Source of the DNA: Coprococcus_C sp934318045
GTDB taxonomy: Bacteria > Bacillota > Clostridia > Lachnospirales > Lachnospiraceae
Reading direction: 5' to 3'
Assembly: GCA_934318045.1 (NCBI GenBank)
Contig: CAKREY010000001.1
Span: 186,001-250,000, forward strand
DNA: 64,000 nucleotides
In this document: piece after piece, positions 1 to 8,173 of the stretch
Layout: each line of letters starts with the position of its first letter
Position numbering within the stretch: the stretch's first letter is position 1
The notes under the pieces: model-generated
The model's database searches: none
Told to the model about the DNA's origin: nothing
Seen by the model: the letters and a program-made list of their open reading frames with translations, nothing else
Made by a program: the position numbers and the translations under genes

Positions 1-640
1 CCAGATAGTATTTCTCGTCATCCCAGCACAGTGCCCACGGGCTGACACTATAGTAAGCCCCACCATGCTTCAATTCCATCTTCTTATCTGCCGTCCATGT
101 GAAATATTGGAATTTAATCTGGCTCTCCTCATTTAACGCCTCGTGAATCTTATCCACGCTGTAATAGATGCGTTCGTTCATCGTCTTCACGCGTCCATTT
201 ACATTGACCTGACGTGCCAGCTTCTTCGCCTCGTATTTGCTTGCGTAGCTCTCGAGCTTCGCGATCAGCTCGTCGGATTTCTTCTCTGTGATGAATCTGG
301 AGGACTGCACCGCATCTACGAGAAGCTTCAGCTCGACAAGCTGAAATTGCCGGCTTGCAACCTTATAATGGTAGGTCTTGCCATATTGCATGCCTATGAT
401 ATCCAGACCAAATGTGCGCAGATTCTCGATATCACTGTACAGGCTCTTCCGCTCTGCTGTGACATTGTATGCTTTCAGTTTCTCAACGATTTCGTTCAGT
501 GTCAGGTCATGATCTTCGTCTGTCTCTTCGAGCAGAATCTTCATCAGATACATGATTTTTAGTTTCTGGTTGAGTCTTGGTCCCCGGACAATCTTCTTTT
601 TTTCCTGATTTTCTGTTTTCTGTTCTGATGTGTTATCCAT
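1..640 (-). CDS. WYL-domain transcriptional regulator (partial, 3' end beyond window)
   Basis: Reading from an ATG at 640, the frame stays open for 213 codons to the window edge, so the C-terminus is missing. The start has an AAGGGG ribosome site about 9 bases upstream. The N-terminus is charged and is followed by a segment (LTLNEIVEKL...ERKSLYSDIENL) that looks like the winged-helix DNA-binding region of DeoR/YafY-type regulators. The segment near residues 170-213 (INFKY-like KFQYFTW, then YYSVSPWALCWDDEKYYL) matches the start of a WYL ligand-binding domain. WYL regulators sense small ligands or nucleic acid and control diverse genes. The target is unknown here. It is transcribed away from the MATE gene. 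Confidence 0.8.
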   Translation of the reverse strand, partial: MDNTSEQKTENQEKKKIVRGPRLNQKLKIMYLMKILLEETDEDHDLTLNEIVEKLKAYNVTAERKSLYSDIENLRTFGLDIIGMQYGKTYHYKVASRQFQLVELKLLVDAVQSSRFITEKKSDELIAKLESYASKYEAKKLARQVNVNGRVKTMNERIYYSVDKIHEALNEESQIKFQYFTWTADKKMELKHGGAYYSVSPWALCWDDEKYYL

Positions 641-778
641 CGTGTTATCCCCTTCTTATAGTATAATCTATGACTCTTCCAAGCCGTTACCTGCATCAGC
701 TTTGTGTTTATCTTATTTTACACTAAAATAGCAAAAAGTGATAGCCGGAAATTCAGATCAGCATCTATCTCTCCCCGC

Positions 779-807
779 TTGACAAATATCCTCCCACCCG
801 CTAGAAT
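779..807 (+). promoter_or_regulatory. Sigma-A promoter of the MATE gene leader
   Basis: TTGACA at 779-784, a 17-base spacer, and TAGAAT at 802-807. This predicts transcription from about 814, some 207 bases before the MATE start codon, so the mRNA has a long leader. Confidence 0.75.
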
Positions 808-813
808 ACAGAA

Positions 814-926
814 AGTGTCTGGAATCATACCGGACACGCAATCACCTACCAAAACCCTTTACGGGAGTGGATTTTTTAAGAGAATTCTTTTTTCGCCACA
901 CAGTATATTTGCTGTGTGGCTTTTTT
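814..926 (+). promoter_or_regulatory. Candidate guanidine-IV (mepA motif) riboswitch with intrinsic terminator
   Basis: The predicted transcript opens with a hairpin (GTGTCTGG 815-822 with CCGGACAC 830-837). An unpaired CACCTACCAAAACCC-like stretch, a small CCC/GGG hairpin and then an intrinsic terminator follow (GCCACACAG 895-903 with CTGTGTGGC 912-920, then six T). A 5'-terminal hairpin, a single-stranded core and a terminator ahead of a MepA-type MATE gene is the layout known for the guanidine-IV class, in which ligand promotes read-through. Assignment to that class rests on architecture and context. I could not compare it with a covariance model. A different leader class is possible. Confidence 0.55.
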
Positions 927-1020
927 ATGCAAGACAATTCTTCTTGCCCTGCCCGGCAGACGGGTTTGCCCTGCCCGCAGGCAGGATGATATGCACAATG
1001 ATTACACAGGAGTGAAAAAC

Positions 1021-2346
1021 ATGAACCAGAATTTTATGAAAGAAAAGCCGATTTTACCATTGGTTATCTCGATGTCATTGCCGATGGTTATTTCCATGGC
1101 GATCAATTCCCTATACAACATCGTCGACAGCTATTTCGTGGCGAAGATCAGCGAGGATGCCATGACTGCGATCTCGCTTGTATATCCGCTGCAGAATCTG
1201 ATGACTGCGATTGCGGTTGGATTCGGTATCGCGATGAATGCAAGAATTGCATTTTGTCTTGGTGCGAAGGATCAGGAGAAAGCGGACGAGGCAGCGGTCA
1301 CAGGCATGTTCTTAAGTGTGATTCACGGAGTCATTCTGATGGTTGCCTGTATGGCCGGTATGCCGCATTTTCTGAGACTTTATACGAAGGATGAAACGAT
1401 CATCGAAATGGGACTTACCTACGCCAACCGCGTATTCGTGTTCTCGGTCATCATCATGCTTGGAATCTCGCTGGAGAAGATCTTCCAGTCAGTCGGCAGA
1501 ATGAAGGTTTCCATGTTCAGTATGATGTGCGGTTTTATCTCCAACATCGTACTCGATCCGCTGATGATCTTCGGCATCGGACCATTTCCGAAGATGGGGA
1601 TGGCGGGAGCCGCTTACGCAACCGGAATCGGACAGACGATCACATTGCTTGTCTATGTGCTATTCTGCATCTTCCGTCCGTTGCCGCTATCCTTCAAGCG
1701 TAAGAACCTGTCGTTTAACAAGGCATTGCTTGGGAATCTGTACGCCGTTGGCATTCCGGCTTCCCTGAACATGGCGCTGCCATCACTCATGATCTCCTGT
1801 CTGAACGGTATCCTGACGGCATTTTCGGAGAAATACGTCCTCGTGCTTGGGGCTTATTATAAGCTGCAGACATTTATTTACCTGTCTGCAAACGGAATCA
1901 TCCAGGGAATCCGCCCAATCATCAGCTTCAACTACGGTGCCGGCGAGAAGAAACGTGTCCGGCAGATCTTCCGGACTACACTCTGTCTGACCGCCGGTGT
2001 GATGGCGGTCGGTGTGCTGCTCTCCCTGCTCATACCGGGACAGATGATCGGACTTTTCACCGACAATGAGACGACGATTGAGATCGGTGTCAAGGCACTC
2101 ACAATCATATGCATCGGATTTATCATCTCGGCAGTTTCGGTCACCTGTTGCGGTGCACTCGAAGCCCTGCAAAAGGGAATGGCGTCCCTGCTGATTTCGT
2201 TGTCGCGTTATGCCGTTGTCATGATACCTGCTGCCTTTGTTTTAAGCCGCGTCCTCGGTGCCAATGGAGTCTTCTGGGCATTCCCAGTCACAGAGACCAT
2301 CTCCGCGGTTGCTGCATATGCGATTTACCGCCTAATAAAACTGTAA
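1021..2346 (+). CDS. MATE family efflux transporter (MepA-like)
   Basis: A 441-residue polytopic membrane protein with about 12 hydrophobic segments in two homologous halves, typical of MATE Na+/H+-drug antiporters. Family signals include the N-terminal SLPMVISM helix, the NIVDSYFVAKI segment, and the second-half NGIIQGIRPIISFNYGAG region that is characteristic of the MepA branch. The chosen ATG at 1021 has AGGAG about 8 bases upstream. A longer reading from 916 lacks a ribosome site and begins inside the leader terminator. The upstream leader suggests control by transcription attenuation, possibly with guanidinium as inducer. The 3' end overlaps the convergent NUDIX gene by 15 bases. Substrate is not shown by the sequence. 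Confidence 0.92.
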   Translation: MNQNFMKEKPILPLVISMSLPMVISMAINSLYNIVDSYFVAKISEDAMTAISLVYPLQNLMTAIAVGFGIAMNARIAFCLGAKDQEKADEAAVTGMFLSVIHGVILMVACMAGMPHFLRLYTKDETIIEMGLTYANRVFVFSVIIMLGISLEKIFQSVGRMKVSMFSMMCGFISNIVLDPLMIFGIGPFPKMGMAGAAYATGIGQTITLLVYVLFCIFRPLPLSFKRKNLSFNKALLGNLYAVGIPASLNMALPSLMISCLNGILTAFSEKYVLVLGAYYKLQTFIYLSANGIIQGIRPIISFNYGAGEKKRVRQIFRTTLCLTAGVMAVGVLLSLLIPGQMIGLFTDNETTIEIGVKALTIICIGFIISAVSVTCCGALEALQKGMASLLISLSRYAVVMIPAAFVLSRVLGANGVFWAFPVTETISAVAAYAIYRLIKL

Positions 2347-2793
2347 CCGGTGTTCCACCAGTGTATCGTCCACATACACAAGCCGCAACGTGAAAAATCT
2401 TGGATCATCTGACAGGATCTGCTTCAGGAATATGGCATCTCCACTCCAGGTCGGAAGCTCCGGCACCTGTGTTTTATCCACCCAGACCAGGTCCCCCTCG
2501 TTGCAGGTGATCAGCTCTCCGGTAAATCCGTCTGCCGTGAACAGGCACATCAGCTCTGGCTCACACTCGTTGCTGATAAATGTAATCAGCCCACGGAACC
2601 GGTATGACGTAAGTGTCAGCCCTGTCTCTTCCTTCACTTCGCGAAGCAGACATTCTTCCGGTCCTTCGCCCTCCTCGGCATGTCCGCCGACACCGATCCA
2701 TTTATCCTTATTGATATCTTTCTTTTTCTTCGTCCGATGCAGCATGAGGTATTTCCCATCCTGCTCGATATAACATAATGTTGTCATTCGCAT
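2332..2793 (-). CDS. NUDIX hydrolase, 8-oxo-dGTP diphosphatase type
   Basis: A 153-residue protein with a complete NUDIX box (G-x5-E-x7-REVKEETGL) at about residues 40-62, which binds the metal and hydrolyses a nucleoside diphosphate linked to another moiety. The N-terminal TTLCYIEQDGKYLMLHRTKKKKD segment and the overall length fit the MutT/8-oxo-dGTP diphosphatase group that cleans the nucleotide pool. I chose the ATG at 2793 because GGTGG lies about 8 bases upstream. A start at 2820 has no clear site. It converges on the MATE gene with a 15-base overlap. The exact substrate is inferred from similarity only. Confidence 0.85.
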   Translation of the reverse strand: MRMTTLCYIEQDGKYLMLHRTKKKKDINKDKWIGVGGHAEEGEGPEECLLREVKEETGLTLTSYRFRGLITFISNECEPELMCLFTADGFTGELITCNEGDLVWVDKTQVPELPTWSGDAIFLKQILSDDPRFFTLRLVYVDDTLVEHRLQFY

Positions 2794-2866
2794 AGTAATT
2801 CCACCATTTCTTTCATCCATATATGATCTTTATACCACCTGCACCTACCTTCGGGTCAAGAGCAAA

Positions 2867-3805
2867 TTAACAATTTGTATTTCTTTTATTGACAATATAG
2901 ATTCCCACACAGACAAGTGCAAGCGAAATTATGCCCAGCACGCCAAATGCCTGCTCCCGTTCATTCAGCAGCCATGCCGATAAGATCACGCCGAACACCG
3001 GATTCATGAATCCAAACACCGCCACCTTCGATACCGGATTGTATTTTAAGAGCAGTCCCCACAGGGAATAGGCAACGGCAGACACGAACGCCAGATACAC
3101 AAGGATTCCAATGGCGGATGCTGATACCGCACCCATCCGTCCGCCAAGCAGCAGACCAAACAGCATTAAAATGATACCACCTGCGATGAACTGATAGCCG
3201 GAAAGCATCACCGGATTATGCTTTGCAGAATACCGCTTCAGGAACACGGATGAAAATGCATAGGCAATCGTTGACAACAGGATTAAGCCCTCTCCATTTG
3301 CCTGCATATGGAAGTCTACGCCATTTAAGTTAATCAGCACTACACCCGCAAATCCGATCAGACAGCCGATCATCTGTCTGGCATGAATCGTCTCCTGCCG
3401 GAACAGGCAGCCCGATACAAGGATTGCGACAAACACATTGACTGCCTCTATGATCGACGCCTTCACGCCGCTTGTATGTGCCAGTCCGATATAGAAGAAC
3501 ATATACTGTGCGACCGTCTGCAGAAGCGACAGCCACAGAATCTTCCCTGCCGCACCCTTCTCCGGTTTCAGGAACCGGCGTTCAAGCATACTTCCAAGCA
3601 CGATTGCCAGTGTGCCCGCAAGCAAAAAACGCATACCCGCAAATAAAATCTGCGATGCCGTATCCAGGGAATTGATCTCCCACAGCTTATAGCCGATCTT
3701 GATACACGGAAATGCGCTTCCCCACAGGAAGCAGCAAAGCATCGCACCAAGCCATACTACCACCGGCTTCTGCATCCATTCTGTTTTTTCTTGTTCGTTC
3801 TTCAT
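2867..3805 (-). CDS. EamA/DMT-family transporter
   Basis: A 312-residue protein with about ten hydrophobic segments arranged as two EamA repeats. The first begins LGAMLCCFLWGSAFPCIKIGY and the second begins near residue 160 (GLILLSTIAYAFSSVFLKRY). EamA proteins of the drug/metabolite transporter superfamily move small metabolites, often amino acids or their derivatives, across the inner membrane. The start at 3805 has GGAG about 10 bases upstream. It stands alone between the NUDIX gene and the divergent tmcAL. No substrate can be assigned. A second EamA gene in the window (18320-19213) is a different branch. Confidence 0.88.
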   Translation of the reverse strand: MKNEQEKTEWMQKPVVVWLGAMLCCFLWGSAFPCIKIGYKLWEINSLDTASQILFAGMRFLLAGTLAIVLGSMLERRFLKPEKGAAGKILWLSLLQTVAQYMFFYIGLAHTSGVKASIIEAVNVFVAILVSGCLFRQETIHARQMIGCLIGFAGVVLINLNGVDFHMQANGEGLILLSTIAYAFSSVFLKRYSAKHNPVMLSGYQFIAGGIILMLFGLLLGGRMGAVSASAIGILVYLAFVSAVAYSLWGLLLKYNPVSKVAVFGFMNPVFGVILSAWLLNEREQAFGVLGIISLALVCVGIYIVNKRNTNC

Positions 3806-3928
3806 CGTCTATTCTCCATTTTATACCTGCTTATCAATGTCTTATATTTTCAACGATTCCATATTATATATCATTGTTAAACAAATGCCAACCAAAATAA
3901 GTTTCCACCAAATCCCAGCCGGCAAGCC

Positions 3929-3957
3929 TTGATGAATTCTGACCGGATTGGTATAAT
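3929..3957 (+). promoter_or_regulatory. Promoter placing the transcript start on the tmcAL ATG
   Basis: TTGATG at 3929-3934, a 17-base spacer and a perfect TATAAT at 3952-3957. The expected +1 is base 3964, the A of the tmcAL start codon. There is no ribosome binding site, so the message is predicted to be leaderless. Confidence 0.65.
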
Positions 3958-3963
3958 AACGAT

Positions 3964-5223
3964 ATGAGTAACGTAGCAGTCATAGCAGAATTTCATCCAT
4001 ACCACAACGGACATCACTATCTCTTCGAGGAAGCGATGTCTCTTTCGCATGCCGACCACGTGATTGCGCTGATGAGCGGGAATTTCTTACAGCGTGGCAG
4101 TATCGCCCTGTGGGACAAATACACACGCGCGGAAATGGCGGTTGCGGATGGCTTCGACCTGTGCTTAGAGCTTCCGTTTGTGTATGCGACGGGAAGTGCC
4201 GGAGATTTTGCGGATGGCGCTGTCGCAATCTTAAAGAACCTTCATGCGATTGACTATCTGGCGTTTGGCGTTGAAGAGGCTGAACCGGAATTATTTGAAC
4301 AGGTTGCAGAGGTTCTGACCGAGGAACCGGAGAATTATCAGCTTGCATTAAAGCAGGCATTAAAAACCGGTGACTCCTATCCAAAAGCGAGGCAGACGGC
4401 AATCGCTGCGATCTGCGGAGATTCGGCAGCCGCGCTTCTTAAGACACCGAACAATACGCTCGCACTCTCCTATCTGTGCGCGATTAAGAAGTTGCATGCC
4501 AATATCAGACCAATCTTTATCAAACGAATCTCAAACGACTATCACGATACCGATCTACAGGCGCAGATCAGCTCCGCAACGGCCATCCGGTCAGCCCTTG
4601 CCACTGGATCGGACATTTCGGTACTTGCCGCACAGGTACCAACGACAACCTATTCGCGTATGGAAGCTCCGACACACACCTATCTGTCGGATGCGATGCT
4701 GACACCTTTCGTACAGGCTTGCAGACTTCGGGAACCGGAGCTTTCGGATATCTGTGATATCTCCCCGGCACTTGCGGATAAGCTGCAGCATGCCCCATAT
4801 CCAATCGACTATGAAGTGCTTGTCGAGCAGTTAAAGACGAAGGACATCACAAGGAGCCGCATTGCCCGGGCACTCCTGCATCTGCTGCTTGGCTATACCG
4901 AGTCCGACCGGCAGATGTTTATCGGATCCGGCTATGCATGTTATGCCAATATCCTTGCACTGAAAAAAGAATCCAGCAAGCTTGTGCGTCTACTGCATGA
5001 TTGTTCGGAAATCCCTATTATTACCAAGAAAGCTGATTTTGAATCGATACTTGCGGAATATGTAACAACCACATCATCACCGGATAAAGCTGCATCCACT
5101 TCTCTTGCCCATACAATGTGGCAATACGATTTGCGAGCAACAGAGCTCTACAACTGCATCTACTATAATCATTACGGTGTCACACTTCCGAACGATTATA
5201 CAAGGAAACTCCCCGTTCTATAA
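3964..5223 (+). CDS. tmcAL: tRNA(Met) cytidine acetate ligase (TmcAL, YlbM family)
   Basis: A 419-residue protein of the TmcAL (formerly DUF795) family, which uses acetate and ATP to make N4-acetylcytidine at the wobble position of elongator tRNA-Met. The N-terminus carries the nucleotidyltransferase HxGH-like signature in EFHPYHNGHHYLFEEA, and the family segments MSGNFLQRGSIALWDKYTRAEMA and LELPFVYATGSAGDFADGAV are present. The start matches the family N-terminus and coincides with the promoter's predicted +1, so the mRNA appears leaderless. In Bacillus the homologue ylbM lies near ylbJ, coaD and rsmD, as here. Confidence 0.93.
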   Translation: MSNVAVIAEFHPYHNGHHYLFEEAMSLSHADHVIALMSGNFLQRGSIALWDKYTRAEMAVADGFDLCLELPFVYATGSAGDFADGAVAILKNLHAIDYLAFGVEEAEPELFEQVAEVLTEEPENYQLALKQALKTGDSYPKARQTAIAAICGDSAAALLKTPNNTLALSYLCAIKKLHANIRPIFIKRISNDYHDTDLQAQISSATAIRSALATGSDISVLAAQVPTTTYSRMEAPTHTYLSDAMLTPFVQACRLREPELSDICDISPALADKLQHAPYPIDYEVLVEQLKTKDITRSRIARALLHLLLGYTESDRQMFIGSGYACYANILALKKESSKLVRLLHDCSEIPIITKKADFESILAEYVTTTSSPDKAASTSLAHTMWQYDLRATELYNCIYYNHYGVTLPNDYTRKLPVL

Positions 5224-5333
5224 TGGCAGAACATGCTGGAGACAACGTTTCATTCATGGATTTCATCAATGAAATGTTCTATGTCTCTCACCATGCTCAT
5301 ACATTTAATTATGGAAGTTTAGGGAGTTTTTCT

Positions 5334-6302
5334 ATGCTTTTTTGTCTGATTATTTTTCTTCTGACACTGATTGGGGAAAATCAGGTCGTAGTCACCGGGG
5401 CACGTGCCGGACTTATGCTCTGGTTTCACGATGTTTTGCCCCTGCTTCTTCCTTTTATGCTCTTATCGAACCTCTTCGTCCTCAAAATCCGCACAAAAAA
5501 AACAGGTGCCGCCTATGCGATTCCTGTCTTATTCCTGCTTGGACTTCTATGTGGCTATCCGCTCGGTGCGAAGATGGCTTCCGACTTCACGAAAGAAGGC
5601 TATATCAAATCTTCCACCGCTACCATATTACTCCCACTGTGCAATAATATCAGTCCGATGTTTCTGTCCGGCTATATCGGTCACACGGTACTACAGGATC
5701 TGTTCCCATTCTGGTTCCTGCTTGCAGTTCTCTATGTGCCATATGTGCTTGTCACATGTATTGCTTTCGTCCTTTTCCGTGCATTAGGGAAACATAAACC
5801 TACATGTTCATCTTCCAATATACATACCTTACATCATATAGCATCAGAAGAAGTTGCTGTTACCGGTCACTCATCACCCCCGTCCGGGCATACATCCAAA
5901 TATTCAAAGGAAACTATATCACAGCAATCCATACCCACGCAGACAAACGATCTGTTATTGCAATCCGTCATCCAGATCACCTATGTCGGTTTATACATCA
6001 TGATCTGTTCCATCCTGTTTGCGCTTGTCTGTGCCATCCCGAACCTTCCTTCCGATGCATCAACCGTCTTATGCGGCATACTGGAAATCACACAGGGAAG
6101 CACGGTCCTTGCTACAGGTACATTTCCTCCTGCAATCAAAACAGCCCTGATTCTTGCGTGTACCTCGTTTGGCGGCATCTCTGCCTTTCTCCAAACCTTA
6201 CAGGTCACGAAGCAATCCGGGCTGTCCATGATTTATTATTTCGTTGTCAAATGTATCTGCGGATGTATGACTGGTCTTTGCATGTATCTCTTACTCGTCT
6301 AA
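5334..6302 (+). CDS. ylbJ: YlbJ-like sporulation integral membrane protein
   Basis: About 322 residues with roughly eight membrane segments. The pieces ARAGLMLWFHDVLPLLLPFM, LGLLCGYPLGAKMASDF and LPLCNNISPMFLSGYIG are hallmarks of the YlbJ/nucleoside-recognition family, which in Bacillus is needed for spore cortex formation. An ATG at 5223 overlaps the tmcAL stop (TAATG), but the ATG at 5334 has a strong AGGGAG site 8 bases upstream and begins directly at the first membrane helix, so I prefer it. A hydrophilic low-complexity loop (roughly residues 155-210 of this form, Ser/Thr/His-rich) separates the halves. Its last 12 bases overlap the convergent coiled-coil gene. Confidence 0.82.
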   Translation: MLFCLIIFLLTLIGENQVVVTGARAGLMLWFHDVLPLLLPFMLLSNLFVLKIRTKKTGAAYAIPVLFLLGLLCGYPLGAKMASDFTKEGYIKSSTATILLPLCNNISPMFLSGYIGHTVLQDLFPFWFLLAVLYVPYVLVTCIAFVLFRALGKHKPTCSSSNIHTLHHIASEEVAVTGHSSPPSGHTSKYSKETISQQSIPTQTNDLLLQSVIQITYVGLYIMICSILFALVCAIPNLPSDASTVLCGILEITQGSTVLATGTFPPAIKTALILACTSFGGISAFLQTLQVTKQSGLSMIYYFVVKCICGCMTGLCMYLLLV

Positions 6303-7049
6303 GAAATCATCAAAATCATCGTCGTCATCATCGTCATCATCAGAATCCCGATCTCCGTATACATCCACATCATCATCTGCTTCGTCTTCCGGAACCGGCT
6401 GTGGCTGTTGCACAGGCGCTGGCTGTGATTGCTGCATAGGTGCCTGTGTATCAACCGCATCATCTGTCTGCTCATATGACATCGTAGAAGATGCAGTAAA
6501 CATATTGATATTTGTATCCATCTCTGTCATATTTGTCTCAATCACGTAGGTATCGTTTTCCAGAGACTCAATCAAAGTACGATAATTCTCTTTTTCCATA
6601 TCATGAACCTTCTGGAAGATATCACGCATCTCCGTGAGCTTATCCTTTGTATAATACATCGCACCAAGACGGATTTCATTTGCTTCTTCAGAAGCCTGGT
6701 CAACAATCTGCTGTGCCTGACTTCTTGCATTCTCGAGTATTTCATCCGCACGGATATTTGCAAGTCGTGTAATCTCGTTTGCTTCTATCATACGATTTGC
6801 TTCATTTACAGACTCTGTAATAATCGCATCCGAACGGGTTCTGGCATCTGCAAGGATCATCTCCTTGTTCCGCATAATCTTCTTGCATCGCTCAATCTCC
6901 CCAGGAAGCTTCAGTTCTAACTCATCAAGCATAGAGAGTAACTCCTGCTTCTGTACTGAAATCTTTGTCTGTGAAAGCGGCATCGGTTTGCAGTTTTCAA
7001 TATATACTTTGATCTCCTCGATCATGCTTTCTACGCCTTTTTTACCCAT
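6291..7049 (-). CDS. Coiled-coil protein with aspartate-rich tail (coaD-linked)
   Basis: A 252-residue soluble protein. Residues about 30-175 are predicted mostly helical with heptad-like Leu/Ile/Ala patterns and Ala/Glu-rich repeats (LADARTRSDAIITESVNEAN, IRADEILENARSQAQQIVDQ), resembling DivIVA-like or ATPase-stalk coiled coils. A Gln/Pro linker follows, then a tail of almost pure Asp (nine in a row) ending in DDFLDE. The start at 7049 has a perfect AGGAGG 9 bases upstream. It follows coaD by 13 bases and is probably cotranscribed with rsmD and coaD. Proteins of this sort are often annotated simply as ATPase. I see no nucleotide-binding motif and assign no function. Confidence 0.8.
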   Translation of the reverse strand: MGKKGVESMIEEIKVYIENCKPMPLSQTKISVQKQELLSMLDELELKLPGEIERCKKIMRNKEMILADARTRSDAIITESVNEANRMIEANEITRLANIRADEILENARSQAQQIVDQASEEANEIRLGAMYYTKDKLTEMRDIFQKVHDMEKENYRTLIESLENDTYVIETNMTEMDTNINMFTASSTMSYEQTDDAVDTQAPMQQSQPAPVQQPQPVPEDEADDDVDVYGDRDSDDDDDDDDDFDDFLDE

Positions 7050-7062
7050 CTTAAGAATCCTC

Positions 7063-7560
7063 CTATGACCTCTTTATATCCAATTCATTCATACGCGTAA
7101 TCAACTTGGGAATAATGCAGCCCGGAACGAATTCCGTTAAATCAACACCATACCTTGCATATTCCTTTACGACACTGGAACTTAAGTACGAATACTGTGT
7201 GCTTGTTGACAGGAAAACTGTATCCACATCCTTTGCAACCATGCGGTTACTCTGCGCCATCTGCATCTCCAGATCAAAGTCTGTCAGGGCTCTGAGACCA
7301 CGTATGATCACATTCGTATTCTTCTGTCTGACGAAATCAACAAGCAATCCGTCAAACGATTCCACTGTCACATTTCCAATTTCGGAAACTACATCTTTCA
7401 ACATATTAACACGTTCTTCCAAAGAAAACAATGGTTTTTTCGATGTATTATTCAAAACTCCGACAATCACGTGATCAAAAATCGCCGCTGACCGACGAAC
7501 AATATCTAAATGGCCCAATGTAACCGGGTCAAAACTTCCTGGATAAACCGCTATACTCAT
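7063..7560 (-). CDS. coaD: Pantetheine-phosphate adenylyltransferase (CoaD)
   Basis: A 165-residue enzyme, the usual length, that transfers AMP from ATP to 4'-phosphopantetheine in coenzyme A synthesis. It carries the nucleotidyltransferase motif PGSFDPVTLGHLDIV (TxGH signature) at the N-terminus, the VDFVRQ and IIRGLRALTDFDLEMQMAQ substrate-binding segments, and the C-terminal YSYLSSSVVKE motif (ISSTxVR equivalent). It overlaps the rsmD stop by 4 bases, so the two are translationally coupled, an order conserved in Firmicutes. Confidence 0.97.
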   Translation of the reverse strand: MSIAVYPGSFDPVTLGHLDIVRRSAAIFDHVIVGVLNNTSKKPLFSLEERVNMLKDVVSEIGNVTVESFDGLLVDFVRQKNTNVIIRGLRALTDFDLEMQMAQSNRMVAKDVDTVFLSTSTQYSYLSSSVVKEYARYGVDLTEFVPGCIIPKLITRMNELDIKRS

Positions 7561-8111
7561 ATTTGCTCCTTCTGCATCATAAAAACATGTTTGTTTGTCT
7601 TATAATGCTTATCTTTTGTTATCTCAAATCCAAGCGCTTCCACATAAGAGAAATCCTCGTCGATAGAAGCTTCCACGATAATCAATGTATCTGCCACAAA
7701 TTTCTTTGTAGAGAGCACTTCTAATACTCTTCTTTCCAGACCTTTCCCATATGGCGGATCCATAAAAATCACATCATAATCAATCTCTCGAAGAGAAGAT
7801 ACAAAACTGACAGCATCCAATTTTCGTATTTCTGCACGATCGATCAGCTTTGTGAATTTCAGATTATCTTCAATACAGGTTGCTGCATTTTTTGCCTGTT
7901 CCACAAATGTACAGCTATCTGCTCCTCTGGAAAGCGCTTCAATTCCAATCCCGCCACTTCCGGCAAATAAATCCAGAAACTTTGCCTGTGGAATATATCC
8001 GGTCAGAATATTGAATAACGTCTCCTTGATCCGATCTGTTGTGGGTCTTGTATCAAGCCCTTCAATTGTTTTTAATGGCATGCTTCGTGCCGTTCCTGCT
8101 ATTACACGCAT
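7557..8111 (-). CDS. rsmD: 16S rRNA (guanine966-N2)-methyltransferase
   Basis: A 184-residue SAM-dependent methyltransferase that modifies G966 of 16S rRNA. The start MRVIAGTARS, the TRPTTDRIKETLFNIL segment, the SAM-binding motif FLDLFAGSGGIGIEALSRGA and the catalytic FMDPPYGKGL motif are all present. It is first in a likely rsmD-coaD-coiled coil transcript and overlaps coaD by 4 bases (ATGA type). Confidence 0.96.
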   Translation of the reverse strand: MRVIAGTARSMPLKTIEGLDTRPTTDRIKETLFNILTGYIPQAKFLDLFAGSGGIGIEALSRGADSCTFVEQAKNAATCIEDNLKFTKLIDRAEIRKLDAVSFVSSLREIDYDVIFMDPPYGKGLERRVLEVLSTKKFVADTLIIVEASIDEDFSYVEALGFEITKDKHYKTNKHVFMMQKEQI

Positions 8112-8173
8112 ATTCGTTTTCCTTTTACTTTTTTATTTTAGAATGCCTGTACTATGTGTCATTTCCATTCTGC

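Noticed and set aside
704..1015. 103-codon plus-strand frame ahead of the MATE gene.
   Set aside because: It crosses the promoter, the 5' hairpin and the intrinsic terminator and has no ribosome site or family match.
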